A stretch of DNA of 11,198 nt from Nanobdellota archaeon (GTDB taxonomy: Archaea > Nanobdellota > Nanobdellia > SCGC-AAA011-G17 > GW2011-AR17): positions 1-11,198 of the forward strand of contig JASEIA010000052.1 of assembly GCA_030018575.1 (NCBI GenBank). The letters are read 5' to 3'. Below are positions 1 to 5,158 of the stretch, piece after piece (the stretch's first letter is position 1; every line of letters begins with the position of its first letter). The notes below the pieces were generated by a model, which saw nothing but the letters and a program-made list of their open reading frames with translations, searched no databases and was not told the DNA's origin. A program made the translations under genes and the position numbers.

Positions 1-597
1 TATGTTATACCCGTTGCAGTCTAAAACAACATTATCCGCCTCTATTCCAATGCAGGCAGTATTCCATGCGCTTATGTGTTGATTTAATGTATAGACAATG
101 CCCGATATGTTGAGATTAGTATTGCACTCGGAAACAAAAGCGTTTACATTGACAGAAATATTTGAAGAGTATGAACCAGTTGCATTTCGGGTTGTGACTG
201 TTAAATTATAAAAACCGCGGGCGGACGCTGTTGCATTAAACCAAAAGAATTTCTCTGTCAGATTCATAACAAGCCCGCTATTATTCTCCCAGCTTAACAC
301 ATTGGTTGTATTTGTAAAAGTAAGGTATCCAGAATTAGTTCCGTTTGAATTTGCAATAAAAGTAAATGAACTCGGGATTGTTATATTCACCTGTGTTATG
401 TTTGCTCCTGCAATTTCGTCGGTATTGTTTACGCTTATATTGTAAAGATAAGCTATGCCTTCATTAACAGAAAATGATGTTGCGCCGGTTGATGCTGTAA
501 TCTCATGCGGGGCAAGCACAAAAGGCAACACTAACAAAATCCCTATAAGAAGGATTAAACCTCCAAAAACCATTTGGTTCTCTTTTATCACTCTCAT
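1..597 (-). CDS. Secreted or anchored surface protein with beta-helix repeat start (3' end outside window)
   Basis: The frame is open from ATG at 597 to the window edge, giving the first 199 residues. Residues 10-29 are a hydrophobic segment (GGLILLIGILLVLPFVLA) after a short Lys/Arg N-terminus, so this is a signal peptide or anchor, with possible cleavage after Ala29. Residues 35-155 look like an extracellular beta-sandwich: Asn/Thr/Ser rich, no Cys, with 13 N-X-S/T sequons (N53, N57, N66, N71, N85, N96, N105, N112, N121, N131, N138, N146, N163). From about residue 157 the pattern changes to 'CNTNLNISG...TACIGIEADNVVLDCNGYNI', which matches the entry to right-handed parallel beta-helix repeats of archaeal surface proteins, where the 'NVVLDCNG' motif is typical. 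I infer an N-glycosylated envelope protein. The missing C-terminus would show whether it carries a sorting tail for the archaeosortase encoded at 2963-3487. The function beyond surface location is unknown. Confidence 0.8.
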   Translation of the reverse strand, partial: MRVIKENQMVFGGLILLIGILLVLPFVLAPHEITASTGATSFSVNEGIAYLYNISVNNTDEIAGANITQVNITIPSSFTFIANSNGTNSGYLTFTNTTNVLSWENNSGLVMNLTEKFFWFNATASARGFYNLTVTTRNATGSYSSNISVNVNAFVSECNTNLNISGIVYTLNQHISAWNTACIGIEADNVVLDCNGYNI

Positions 598-623
598 TTT
601 AATACCTAAAAAAGGCTCTGCTG

Positions 624-643
624 GCTTATATATCTTTTTATAG
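624..643 (-). promoter_or_regulatory. TATA box(es) of the surface protein gene
   Basis: On the minus strand this stretch reads GGCTATAAAAAG then GATATATAAG, two overlapping archaeal TATA-like elements. Their centres near 639 and 630 place transcription starts near 613 or 604, leaving a 7-16 nt leader before the ATG at 597. There is no Shine-Dalgarno, so a nearly leaderless mRNA is likely. Confidence 0.5.
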
Positions 644-682
644 CCATTTAGCAGTGTGTTACAAGAAAGCGTACGGCGCTAA

Positions 683-1000
683 TTAACGAATATTTCTCTT
701 CTTCTGTTTCCAATGAACAACCGCGATGAATAGCCACATCAATGCCAGAACACTAATATATCCATAGGCTGATTCGAACGGCAGTCTGAGATTCCAATTC
801 ATAAGGTCGGATAACAGGCCGGTTGTGGCAATAAAAAAGGGCCATACTATGAGTATATTCCTGGTTATGCGAAAAATGGCAGAAATTATAATGCCGCCCA
901 TGAACAGGGGAACCATATGAGAAAGGGAAATAGATTCTCCATATCCAATATGATGCAAAGCAAAAAATGCTGCGGCAATGAAACAACAAGCTAAGAACAA
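683..1000 (-). CDS. Small polytopic membrane protein of unknown function
   Basis: I do not recognise this 105-aa protein. It shows about four hydrophobic segments: residues 2-16, 26-42, 48-64 and 80-95. A short basic tail (HWKQKKRNIR) follows, which should be cytoplasmic by the positive-inside rule. There is no catalytic motif I can name. The in-frame start is a TTG at 1000, because TGA at 1006-1004 closes the frame just upstream. Two ATGs at 1007 and 1004 lie in other frames, so either the TTG is used or a single-base frameshift separates a former ATG from the body. It lies 36 nt downstream of the 99-aa gene and is probably the last gene of the operon that starts at 2831. Start confidence is low; confidence that the frame is coding is moderate. 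Confidence 0.5.
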   Translation of the reverse strand: MFLACCFIAAAFFALHHIGYGESISLSHMVPLFMGGIIISAIFRITRNILIVWPFFIATTGLLSDLMNWNLRLPFESAYGYISVLALMWLFIAVVHWKQKKRNIR

Positions 1001-1036
1001 ACATCATTCGCTAAGATGACAATGCCCGGAGAACGC

Positions 1037-1336
1037 TCAAAAGCCTATTGTTTTCCTTGCAAGCTTTTTCAGCATATCTCTTCCGGCACTATACTCAGGA
1101 GAGCCAACAGGGCCGTATTTCTCAGCAGCAGCATTTATTATTTCCCGTATATAGGGCTCTTTTATTCCTTTTTCCCCACGGTGCTTTATCGCAATTATAA
1201 CCTGCTTTCCAAGCACCATAATCCTATGATCCCCGCTGCCTGTGGTTTGAATTTCAGAAACAGAAATATGCTCCCGCTGGACAAGCGCATCAAGAAACGC
1301 CTTTACTTTCTTTTCAGGGAATGACCTTGCTTCCAT
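1037..1336 (-). CDS. Conserved-looking hypothetical protein, 99 aa, coupled to upstream gene
   Basis: This is a basic, soluble 99-residue protein with no signal peptide, membrane segment or Cys cluster. Residues 6-22 suggest a helix (FPEKKVKAFLDALVQRE). Residues 24-52 look like alternating strands with a GSGDH turn, and residues 60-97 look helical, ending KKLARKTIGF. That order (helix, strands, helix) is compatible with a small alpha/beta fold, but I recognise no family. Its ATG at 1336 follows the TAA of the 497-aa gene (1340-1338) by one base, reading TAAAATG, with no Shine-Dalgarno. Translation by termination-reinitiation is likely, and the two products are probably made in linked amounts. 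Confidence 0.65.
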   Translation of the reverse strand: MEARSFPEKKVKAFLDALVQREHISVSEIQTTGSGDHRIMVLGKQVIIAIKHRGEKGIKEPYIREIINAAAEKYGPVGSPEYSAGRDMLKKLARKTIGF

Positions 1337-1337
1337 T

Positions 1338-2831
1338 TTATATCGTGCTGTACATCTTGTTTACTTTCTTGAAAACATCATACATTATCCAAGCCATGTT
1401 ATTTGCAAACTCTTCTGCCTTTTTCTTCTGCGCCTCTTCTTCCCTTGCCATTTTCTTGCTTTTGGAACTGAAGAGCCCTTCTCCTGTCTTTGCAGGCTTG
1501 AATAGCAGGAATATATCCTTGAATCCGGAAAACAAGTCCTTAAATATGCCTATCAGGCTCTCATCAGGCTTTTTCTCTTCGTTTTTCCTGTCTTCTGCGA
1601 ACTGCTCCCCCATCCCGCCGAGATATTTCTTCAGGTCGTCCTTGATTGCGCCCATTGTGGCGTCAACAGAGGAAAGAAGCTCGACATCCTCCTGGTCCTT
1701 GCTTCCCCTGTATGCCTCAATCTGCGCCTGCGTCACTGCATATGAAAATATCTCAAGCTGCGCTTTTCCGACATGGCTCGGCTGCTTCTGCCCCTGCGGG
1801 GTGTAGCTCAGGTCAGGCCTTGTGACGTGAGTCATCTTCACAACAATAACAGGATAGTAAGCAGTGAATCCCTCAACTTTTGACTCATACCCTGCTTTTT
1901 TCTGCGCCAGAAGCTCAACATAAATCTTGCTTGTCTCGAACGCGCTTACCAAATCCGCGTCATTAACAGCGCCCCGCATCTGAAGCTGCCTTATGTTCTG
2001 GAGATAAGGGCGCACCCAGTTCATGTACAGCCTTATTGAATTGTAGTGCTGCCTGAGGTAAGAAATCTTGAATTGCCTTGTGTGCTGCATTTCTGTGTAG
2101 GTTTTTTCCTTCCAGTCATAATACGCATAAAGCTTTTTTGCTAGCACATTCGCGACTTTTTCGTTTACGCCGTTCTCCTTTGCTGATTTTATAGCAGCAT
2201 CAACCCCCTTAAGCCCGTCCTTTGGGTTCATGCTGAAAAACAGGTCAGGCAATGAAAGAAATCCGACTTTTGTCGACAGGCCGTAGACTGAGTTCGGGTT
2301 TTCCATGCCTTTCTCAACCATCTCAACCCATATTGATTTCAATGCAATCTCAGCGCTCTCATTTCCCTTAAGGCTGTCCTCATAATACTGGAGCCTTTCG
2401 TCTGAAATCCTTAATTCCCTTACGATGGGGAATAATGTTTTTACAAGCTGTGCAATCAATGCAAGGTACTGCTGCGCCTGCTGCTGCATTGCAGACATCT
2501 TTGAGCCTATATGCCCGTGAAAGCTGCTTGTGACAGAAGCGTCAAACAAGTCCCTTATTTTTTCAACATTCTCAAATCCCATTCCTGATGGAAAAGGCTC
2601 GCGCATGAACTTAAGAACCCAAAAATAATACTTTTCAAGCCCTGCGCCCATGCTTTCCACAACAAGCTCATACTTGTCTTTTGAATACTTGGGCTGAAGC
2701 GGCTTGGTTTGTATCAGCGGATTGTCGTTGAGGGCTTTTTCAACTTCCTCTTTTGCCTTCTCCTTCTTCTCCTTTTCAATTTCCTCTTTGGACTTCTTCT
2801 TTTTGAATAGCCCGAATAATCCGCCTGCCAT
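1338..2831 (-). CDS. Large hypothetical protein, 497 aa, basic helical termini
   Basis: I do not recognise a named family. The N-terminus (MAGGLFGLFKKKK) is a short hydrophobic patch followed by a Lys/Glu-rich helix to about residue 34, which could be an amphipathic membrane-surface anchor. Residues 50-320 look largely helical, with a Gln-rich stretch (MQQQAQQYLALIAQ, about residues 114-127), conserved-looking aromatic pairs (YYFW, QYYED) and no Cys. Around residues 327-370 there is a strand-like region (YYPVIVVKMTHVTRPDLSY). The C-terminus has a hydrophobic-basic stretch (GIFKDLFSGFKDIFLLFKPA, about residues 425-444), a KKMAREEEAQKKK coil and a final helix. There is no signal peptide or clear transmembrane helix, so cytoplasmic or peripheral membrane location is most likely. 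It is the first gene of its operon, with its own TATA box about 28 bp upstream. Start ATG 2831 fits the promoter spacing. Confidence 0.7.
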   Translation of the reverse strand: MAGGLFGLFKKKKSKEEIEKEKKEKAKEEVEKALNDNPLIQTKPLQPKYSKDKYELVVESMGAGLEKYYFWVLKFMREPFPSGMGFENVEKIRDLFDASVTSSFHGHIGSKMSAMQQQAQQYLALIAQLVKTLFPIVRELRISDERLQYYEDSLKGNESAEIALKSIWVEMVEKGMENPNSVYGLSTKVGFLSLPDLFFSMNPKDGLKGVDAAIKSAKENGVNEKVANVLAKKLYAYYDWKEKTYTEMQHTRQFKISYLRQHYNSIRLYMNWVRPYLQNIRQLQMRGAVNDADLVSAFETSKIYVELLAQKKAGYESKVEGFTAYYPVIVVKMTHVTRPDLSYTPQGQKQPSHVGKAQLEIFSYAVTQAQIEAYRGSKDQEDVELLSSVDATMGAIKDDLKKYLGGMGEQFAEDRKNEEKKPDESLIGIFKDLFSGFKDIFLLFKPAKTGEGLFSSKSKKMAREEEAQKKKAEEFANNMAWIMYDVFKKVNKMYSTI

Positions 2832-2851
2832 GGGTAAAATAAAGGGTTGTT

Positions 2852-2865
2852 GCTATATAAATCTT
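2852..2865 (-). promoter_or_regulatory. TATA box of the 497-aa gene, leaderless
   Basis: The minus strand reads GATTTATATAGC, a good archaeal TATA box centred near 2859. A start about 26 nt downstream falls at 2833-2835, within a few bases of the ATG at 2831, and no Shine-Dalgarno is present. The 131-bp gap 2832-2962 otherwise holds only this promoter and an AGCAAAGCGAAG-type filler sequence, with no gene I can support. Confidence 0.6.
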
Positions 2866-2962
2866 CCGAGCAACAGCGAGGGAGGCTGAGAACGAGCAAA
2901 GCGAAGTGGACAAGTATTGCTAAAATGCGCTGAATTACATTATCCCGCCAAAAAGGAGGCAA

Positions 2963-3487
2963 TCACTTCTTTCTTATCATGCCTGCAAGCGCCTTGATGT
3001 CAGAATACACAGGTATTGCCTTAACCTTGTAGAGCCTTGCAAGCCCGAGCCACAGCAGGACAACAAATGCGGTAGACATGAATTTCCAGACAAACAAATG
3101 GATGGTGTCATAAGCTGTTTCAAGGCTGAAGAAAGTAAGCAAAAGAAGCTCTATCCTTAATACGTTGAATGCAAGTATTCCCAATGAGCCATATATAATC
3201 ATCTGCAGCCTCTCGTTCCATGAAATATCCTTTGTAAGCAGGACAAGCAGGGCAAGCAGGATATAGGCTGATGCCGCAACGCAAGCAGGGACAAATTCAA
3301 ATGAGTCTGTAAGCGTTGCGATCTTGTTTCCTACCAGTGCAGAAGGGACAAATATGCTGAAGAAGAAATATGAAAAATGCAGTGTCAATGGCGCGATAAT
3401 AATGTAAACAAAATTATAGCTGAACAGGACTGCAAATGCAGCGATAACTCTCAAAGCAAGCTCTTTCAGGTAACCCTCTTTTTCCAT
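2963..3487 (-). CDS. Exosortase/archaeosortase-family membrane transpeptidase, compact
   Basis: This 174-aa polytopic membrane protein has about five or six hydrophobic segments: roughly 11-33, 37-50, 67-85, 95-120, 126-150. It carries the three signature positions of the exosortase/archaeosortase superfamily, in order. Cys69 is in FVPACVAASAY (like the ACSG/ACTG motif), Arg111 is in FNVLRIELL (the N-x-x-R-I motif), and His130 is in YDTIHLFVWKF. By family knowledge these enzymes cut a C-terminal sorting signal (short motif, hydrophobic helix, basic tail) from secreted proteins at the outer face of the membrane, often attaching the protein to lipid. At 174 aa it is shorter than ArtA-type enzymes and near a bare catalytic core. 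The basic tail (IRKK) fits a cytoplasmic C-terminus. A surface protein lies about 2.4 kb downstream, but no target sorting tail is visible in the window. ATG 3487 agrees with the promoter position. I assign the superfamily, not a subfamily. Confidence 0.75.
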   Translation of the reverse strand: MEKEGYLKELALRVIAAFAVLFSYNFVYIIIAPLTLHFSYFFFSIFVPSALVGNKIATLTDSFEFVPACVAASAYILLALLVLLTKDISWNERLQMIIYGSLGILAFNVLRIELLLLTFFSLETAYDTIHLFVWKFMSTAFVVLLWLGLARLYKVKAIPVYSDIKALAGMIRKK

Positions 3488-3525
3488 GCAAATAATTAAT
3501 GCAGATTGCCTTATTAATCTTCTGC

Positions 3526-3535
3526 TTTAAATTAA
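3526..3535 (-). promoter_or_regulatory. TATA-like element of the archaeosortase gene
   Basis: The minus strand reads TTAATTTAAAG, centred near 3530. A start near 3504 would give a leader of about 17 nt before ATG 3487, without a Shine-Dalgarno. The region is generally AT-rich, so support is moderate, and readthrough from the 35-aa gene ending at 3541 is an alternative. Confidence 0.35.
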
Positions 3536-3540
3536 TTATT

Positions 3541-3648
3541 TTACCTCTTTTTCTTCTTTGGCTTTTTTTGAGGCAATGCTTTCTTTGCAGGCAAGCATGA
3601 GCTGCATGGCGCTTCTTCCTTCTTTTTAAACCGGTCAAATATACCCAT
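3541..3648 (-). CDS. 35-aa basic microprotein with CxxC
   Basis: ATG 3648 to TAA 3543-3541 encodes 35 residues. They begin MGIFDRFKKKEEAPCSSC, continue with an Ala/Pro/Lys-rich middle and end PKKKKR. The start is unusually well supported by an AGGAGGT Shine-Dalgarno five bases upstream and a TATA box further up. The protein has a short amphipathic N-terminus like that of the 497-aa protein (small residues, Phe, then a Lys run). It also has a Cys15-x-x-Cys18 pair that could bind metal or form a disulphide, and a Lys-rich tail suited to nucleic acid or acidic lipid. No family is recognised. It lies between the 97-aa Cys-containing gene and the archaeosortase gene, all on the same strand. Confidence 0.65.
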   Translation of the reverse strand: MGIFDRFKKKEEAPCSSCLPAKKALPQKKPKKKKR

Positions 3649-3653
3649 TTTGC

Positions 3654-3660
3654 ACCTCCT
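3654..3660 (-). promoter_or_regulatory. Strong Shine-Dalgarno of the 35-aa gene
   Basis: AGGAGGT lies five bases (GCAAA) before ATG 3648. It is the strongest ribosome binding site outside the long operon, and it settles the reality and start of a gene too short to trust on length alone. Confidence 0.75.
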
Positions 3661-3685
3661 TTCCAGTAATATATGTGGGAGGAAA

Positions 3686-3696
3686 CTATTTAAGCC
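3686..3696 (-). promoter_or_regulatory. TATA box of the 35-aa gene
   Basis: The minus strand reads GGCTTAAATAG, centred near 3691, overlapping no coding sequence and just past the stop of the 97-aa gene (3702). A transcript from about 3665 would have a 17-nt leader that just includes the Shine-Dalgarno. Confidence 0.5.
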
Positions 3697-3701
3697 TTGC
3701 C

Positions 3702-3995
3702 CTAGCCGTCAAGAATGCCCGCCATATGCCCGCAGCATGAAAGAAACTGCTCAAGCTCGGAAAGAACATCTTTTGCAAGAACCCCTGCCCGCCCTTTGGG
3801 CGTGCATTTTACATTCCTGCATTCAATGCGCTTAACCGCGCAATCAGCCATTTGCACATTGTTGTAAATTGCAAGCATATGCTCGAAAACAGCATCAATG
3901 GAAACAATTGAATCCATCTCCATTGCCATATAATCGCGGGCAATATCAAATGCCTTTATCCTGTTTATATCGTTTGCATTGCAGTATTCGCACAT
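3702..3995 (-). CDS. 97-aa Cys-containing hypothetical protein
   Basis: The protein opens MCEYCN (Cys2-x-x-Cys5), has Cys52, Cys59 and Cys64 in the middle (DCAVKRIECRNVKC) and ends with Cys87-Cys88-Gly-His90. These are enough ligands for one or two metal sites, or for redox chemistry. Residues 10-50 look helical (INRIKAFDIARDYMAMEMD...FEHMLAIYNN), and so do 70-86. I recognise no family. It is soluble, with no signal peptide. ATG 3995 is preceded by AAAGGAG twelve bases upstream, a slightly long spacing. It is divergent from the zinc-ribbon gene at 4115 and shares a promoter element with it, so joint control is plausible. Metal binding is inferred from Cys/His spacing only. Confidence 0.6.
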   Translation of the reverse strand: MCEYCNANDINRIKAFDIARDYMAMEMDSIVSIDAVFEHMLAIYNNVQMADCAVKRIECRNVKCTPKGRAGVLAKDVLSELEQFLSCCGHMAGILDG

Positions 3996-4018
3996 TGTAA
4001 ATCACGCTCCTTTAGGTT

Positions 4019-4111
4019 AATCATACTTTATATGATTTTATAAAGCTTATGAATTGCTGCTAAAGACAATCCGCGGCAAGAAAGGCTTATAAAGAAAGAG
4101 GGAGTATGATT
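4019..4111. promoter_or_regulatory. Divergent promoter region with paired GTATGATT elements
   Basis: Minus-strand TATA: TTTATAAA at 4037-4044, centre 4040.5. Plus-strand TATA: CTTATAAA at 4086-4093, core centre 4089.5. Each is followed, in its own direction of transcription, by the octamer GTATGATT (4026-4019 on minus, 4104-4111 on plus), starting 14.5 nt and ending 21.5 nt from the TATA centre. With a start about 26 nt from the TATA centre, the octamer covers roughly -11 to -4 in both promoters. That is a position where a bound regulator would block initiation, or where a shared initiation element would act. The minus transcript would start near 4015 with a 20-nt leader holding AAAGGAG. The plus transcript would start near 4115, at its ATG. 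Confidence 0.5.
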
Positions 4112-4114
4112 TGC

Positions 4115-4270
4115 ATGGCACTTAAATGCGCAATATGCGGAGAGAAGATAGAAGCCAACTTCCTTGAGAAGATATTCGGCACGTATGTCGGAAGAGGAAA
4201 GAGGAAAAAGGCGGTATGCAACAACTGCCAGAAGAAGTACGGCGATAAAGTGAAGGAAATGGCAACATAG
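4115..4270 (+). CDS. Small archaeal zinc-ribbon protein, 51 aa
   Basis: ATG 4115 to TAG 4270 encodes 51 residues with two CxxC knuckles: KCAICGEK (Cys5, Cys8) and VCNNCQKKYG (Cys35, Cys38). The basic linker between them contains KIFGTYVGRGKRKK. This is the layout of a zinc-ribbon microprotein family I recall as widespread in archaea (KCxxCGxxI...FLxKIxGTY...CxxCQKK). Its role is not established; ribosome, RNA or transcription association is usual for such basic ribbons. A second in-frame ATG lies at 4106, after GAGGGAGT, which would add three residues. I prefer 4115 because the TATA box at 4086-4093 puts the transcript start at about 4115. The gene is the only plus-strand protein gene in the window and sits 62 bp before tRNA-Thr. 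Confidence 0.8.
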   Translation: MALKCAICGEKIEANFLEKIFGTYVGRGKRKKAVCNNCQKKYGDKVKEMAT

Positions 4271-4279
4271 CTGGCATCA

Positions 4280-4317
4280 ATTGGGCATTAGCTTGTAGCT
4301 ACAGGCTACCGCCCAAT
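4280..4317 (+). repeat. Inverted repeat between zinc-ribbon gene and tRNA
   Basis: ATTGGGC (4280-4286) pairs with GCCCAAT (4311-4317). Inside, GTAGC (4295-4299) pairs with GCTAC (4305-4309) around a TACAG loop. It could end the zinc-ribbon mRNA or mark a processing point before the tRNA. There is no strong T-run directly after it, so intrinsic termination is not obvious. Confidence 0.55.
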
Positions 4318-4332
4318 AGCTATACCCCTTAT

Positions 4333-4404
4333 GCCCCTGTAGCTCAGTGGCAGAGCGACTGCCTCGTAAGCAGTAGGTCGTGGGTTCAACTCCCATCAGG
4401 GGCT
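4333..4404 (+). tRNA. tRNA-Thr (anticodon CGU)
   Basis: The 72-nt cloverleaf is complete. The acceptor GCCCCTG (4333-4339) pairs fully with CAGGGGC (4397-4403), with discriminator T at 4404 and no encoded CCA. The D-arm is GCTC/GAGC. The anticodon stem ACTGC/GCAGT has loop CTCGTAA, anticodon CGT at 4365-4367, reading ACG (Thr). The T-arm is GTGGG/CCCAT with a TTCAACT loop and one G-T pair. A box (TAGCTCAGTGGC) and B box (GGGTTCAACTCCC) both fit. There is no intron. It is on the plus strand, converging on the five-gene operon. Confidence 0.95.
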
Positions 4405-4470
4405 TGAGCGCAGCGAAAGCCGCTGGTGGGTTAGTCACGATAAGTGACTTCAACCCAACAGGGGCTTTAT
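4405..4470. repeat. Hairpin with degenerate copy of the tRNA 3' end
   Basis: TGGGTT-AGTCAC (4427-4438) pairs with GTGACT (4444-4449) and AACCCA (4452-4457) around a GATAA loop with a two-base bulge, giving a 12-bp stem. The flanks repeat the tRNA. GTGGGTT at 4426-4432 echoes the T-stem. TTCAACCCAACAGGGGCTT (4449-4467) matches TTCAACTCCCATCAGGGGCTT (4385-4405) apart from two missing bases and one change. So the second copy equals the tRNA 3' end with a palindromic insert in the T-loop. A smaller hairpin, CAGCG/CGCTG, lies at about 4411-4424. It sits in the convergent gap and may terminate transcription from both sides, or may be a relic of duplication. Confidence 0.6.
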
Positions 4471-5112
4471 TCAGACTTGGAATCTGCGCATCGCTTTTTT
4501 AAACCTGCCCCATCCCGTCCTATTCTTAAGCAGAGCGTCCACATCAGGTTCGGGGTTTTCAAGAATTCGCTCAATGCCCGCCTTTATTTCATCCCTGCAT
4601 GACCTGTATCTTTCAATCACTGAGTGCTTTATTTTTTGCACAAGTCTATATTTGCCATTAACAGGGGCAGTTTCATACGTATAATGAAAGTCCAGCCCAA
4701 TAGGGTCTTCCACATCCAAGTCTTCTGTGAATCCTGCAAACTCTTTCAGTGCAAACACCTTCCTTTGCAGTTCGTCTTCACGCCTGCGCCTATAAGTTCT
4801 AATTATAGTATCACACAAGCCTTGTTCCATTGCAAGCACAATATCTGCTGATAATATATCGCTTAAATTCATATGTACAGGCACATGCTGTCTTATCTGC
4901 GTGGAAAGGTATACCTCCTCCATCACTATACATGCCTCCTCGCTGGCACGCGTCTTGTCTTTTGCTGCAAGATGGACATAGAGGCCGCGCGAATAAATAT
5001 GTGCATCAATGCCCCTCCTCCGGCATATCTCTTTCATCAGGTACTCAGCCATCGGGCTCCTGCAGGTGTTGCCATAGCATACAAACAGCAATGATTTGTT
5101 ATTAAAGTCCAT
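4471..5112 (-). CDS. Low-molecular-weight protein-tyrosine-phosphatase-like protein, copy 2
   Basis: This protein has the LMW-PTP fold signature. The P-loop is VCYGNTCRSPMAE with nucleophile Cys12 and Arg18 (C-x5-R-S), and the general-acid loop is DVEDPIG with Asp136. A C-terminal helix (RYRSCRDEIKAGIERIL) matches the usual RxxRDEIxxxVxxLL end of the family. Members remove phosphate from phosphotyrosine (or phosphoarginine) through a cysteinyl-phosphate intermediate; some relatives are arsenate reductases. At 213 aa it is longer than the usual ~150. The extra length lies before the acid loop and as a ~25-residue insert between DPIG and the last helix, plus a basic tail (GWGRFKKAMRRFQV). The start is fixed by GGAGG six bases before the ATG. 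It is the last gene of the five-gene operon, 46 nt after its paralogue. The substrate is unknown and I see no missing catalytic residue. Confidence 0.85.
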   Translation of the reverse strand: MDFNNKSLLFVCYGNTCRSPMAEYLMKEICRRRGIDAHIYSRGLYVHLAAKDKTRASEEACIVMEEVYLSTQIRQHVPVHMNLSDILSADIVLAMEQGLCDTIIRTYRRRREDELQRKVFALKEFAGFTEDLDVEDPIGLDFHYTYETAPVNGKYRLVQKIKHSVIERYRSCRDEIKAGIERILENPEPDVDALLKNRTGWGRFKKAMRRFQV

Positions 5113-5118
5113 AAATTT

Positions 5119-5123
5119 CCTCC
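5119..5123 (-). promoter_or_regulatory. Shine-Dalgarno of phosphatase copy 2
   Basis: GGAGG is separated from ATG 5112 by AAATTT. It is the only gene start in the operon not placed within a few bases of the preceding stop, and it carries its own clear ribosome site. Confidence 0.75.
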
Positions 5124-5158
5124 GCCTTATGTTTAGCCGCTTCCATCTCTTTTATCTT

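Noticed and set aside
455..643. A 62-residue plus-strand frame opposite the surface protein start
   Set aside because: It is complementary to the signal peptide and promoter of the minus-strand gene and has no independent support.
1321..1806. A 161-residue plus-strand frame opposite the 497-aa gene
   Set aside because: It is a Ser/Phe-rich antisense reading of Lys/Glu-rich codons with no promoter or ribosome site, typical of a shadow frame.
2714..2962. An 82-residue minus-strand frame overlapping the start of the 497-aa gene
   Set aside because: Its C-terminal half is an Arg/Lys run that is just the Lys/Glu-rich start of the 497-aa gene read in another frame, and its upstream half spans the TATA box of that gene.
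3414..3638. A 74-residue basic minus-strand frame
   Set aside because: It overlaps both the 35-aa gene and the start of the archaeosortase gene in another frame and has no ribosome site; the two genes it overlaps have better start signals and family evidence.
4333..4467. A full integrated element bounded by tRNA att repeats
   Set aside because: The two tRNA 3'-end copies are only about 60 bp apart and no integrase or phage gene is present; at most this is a scar.
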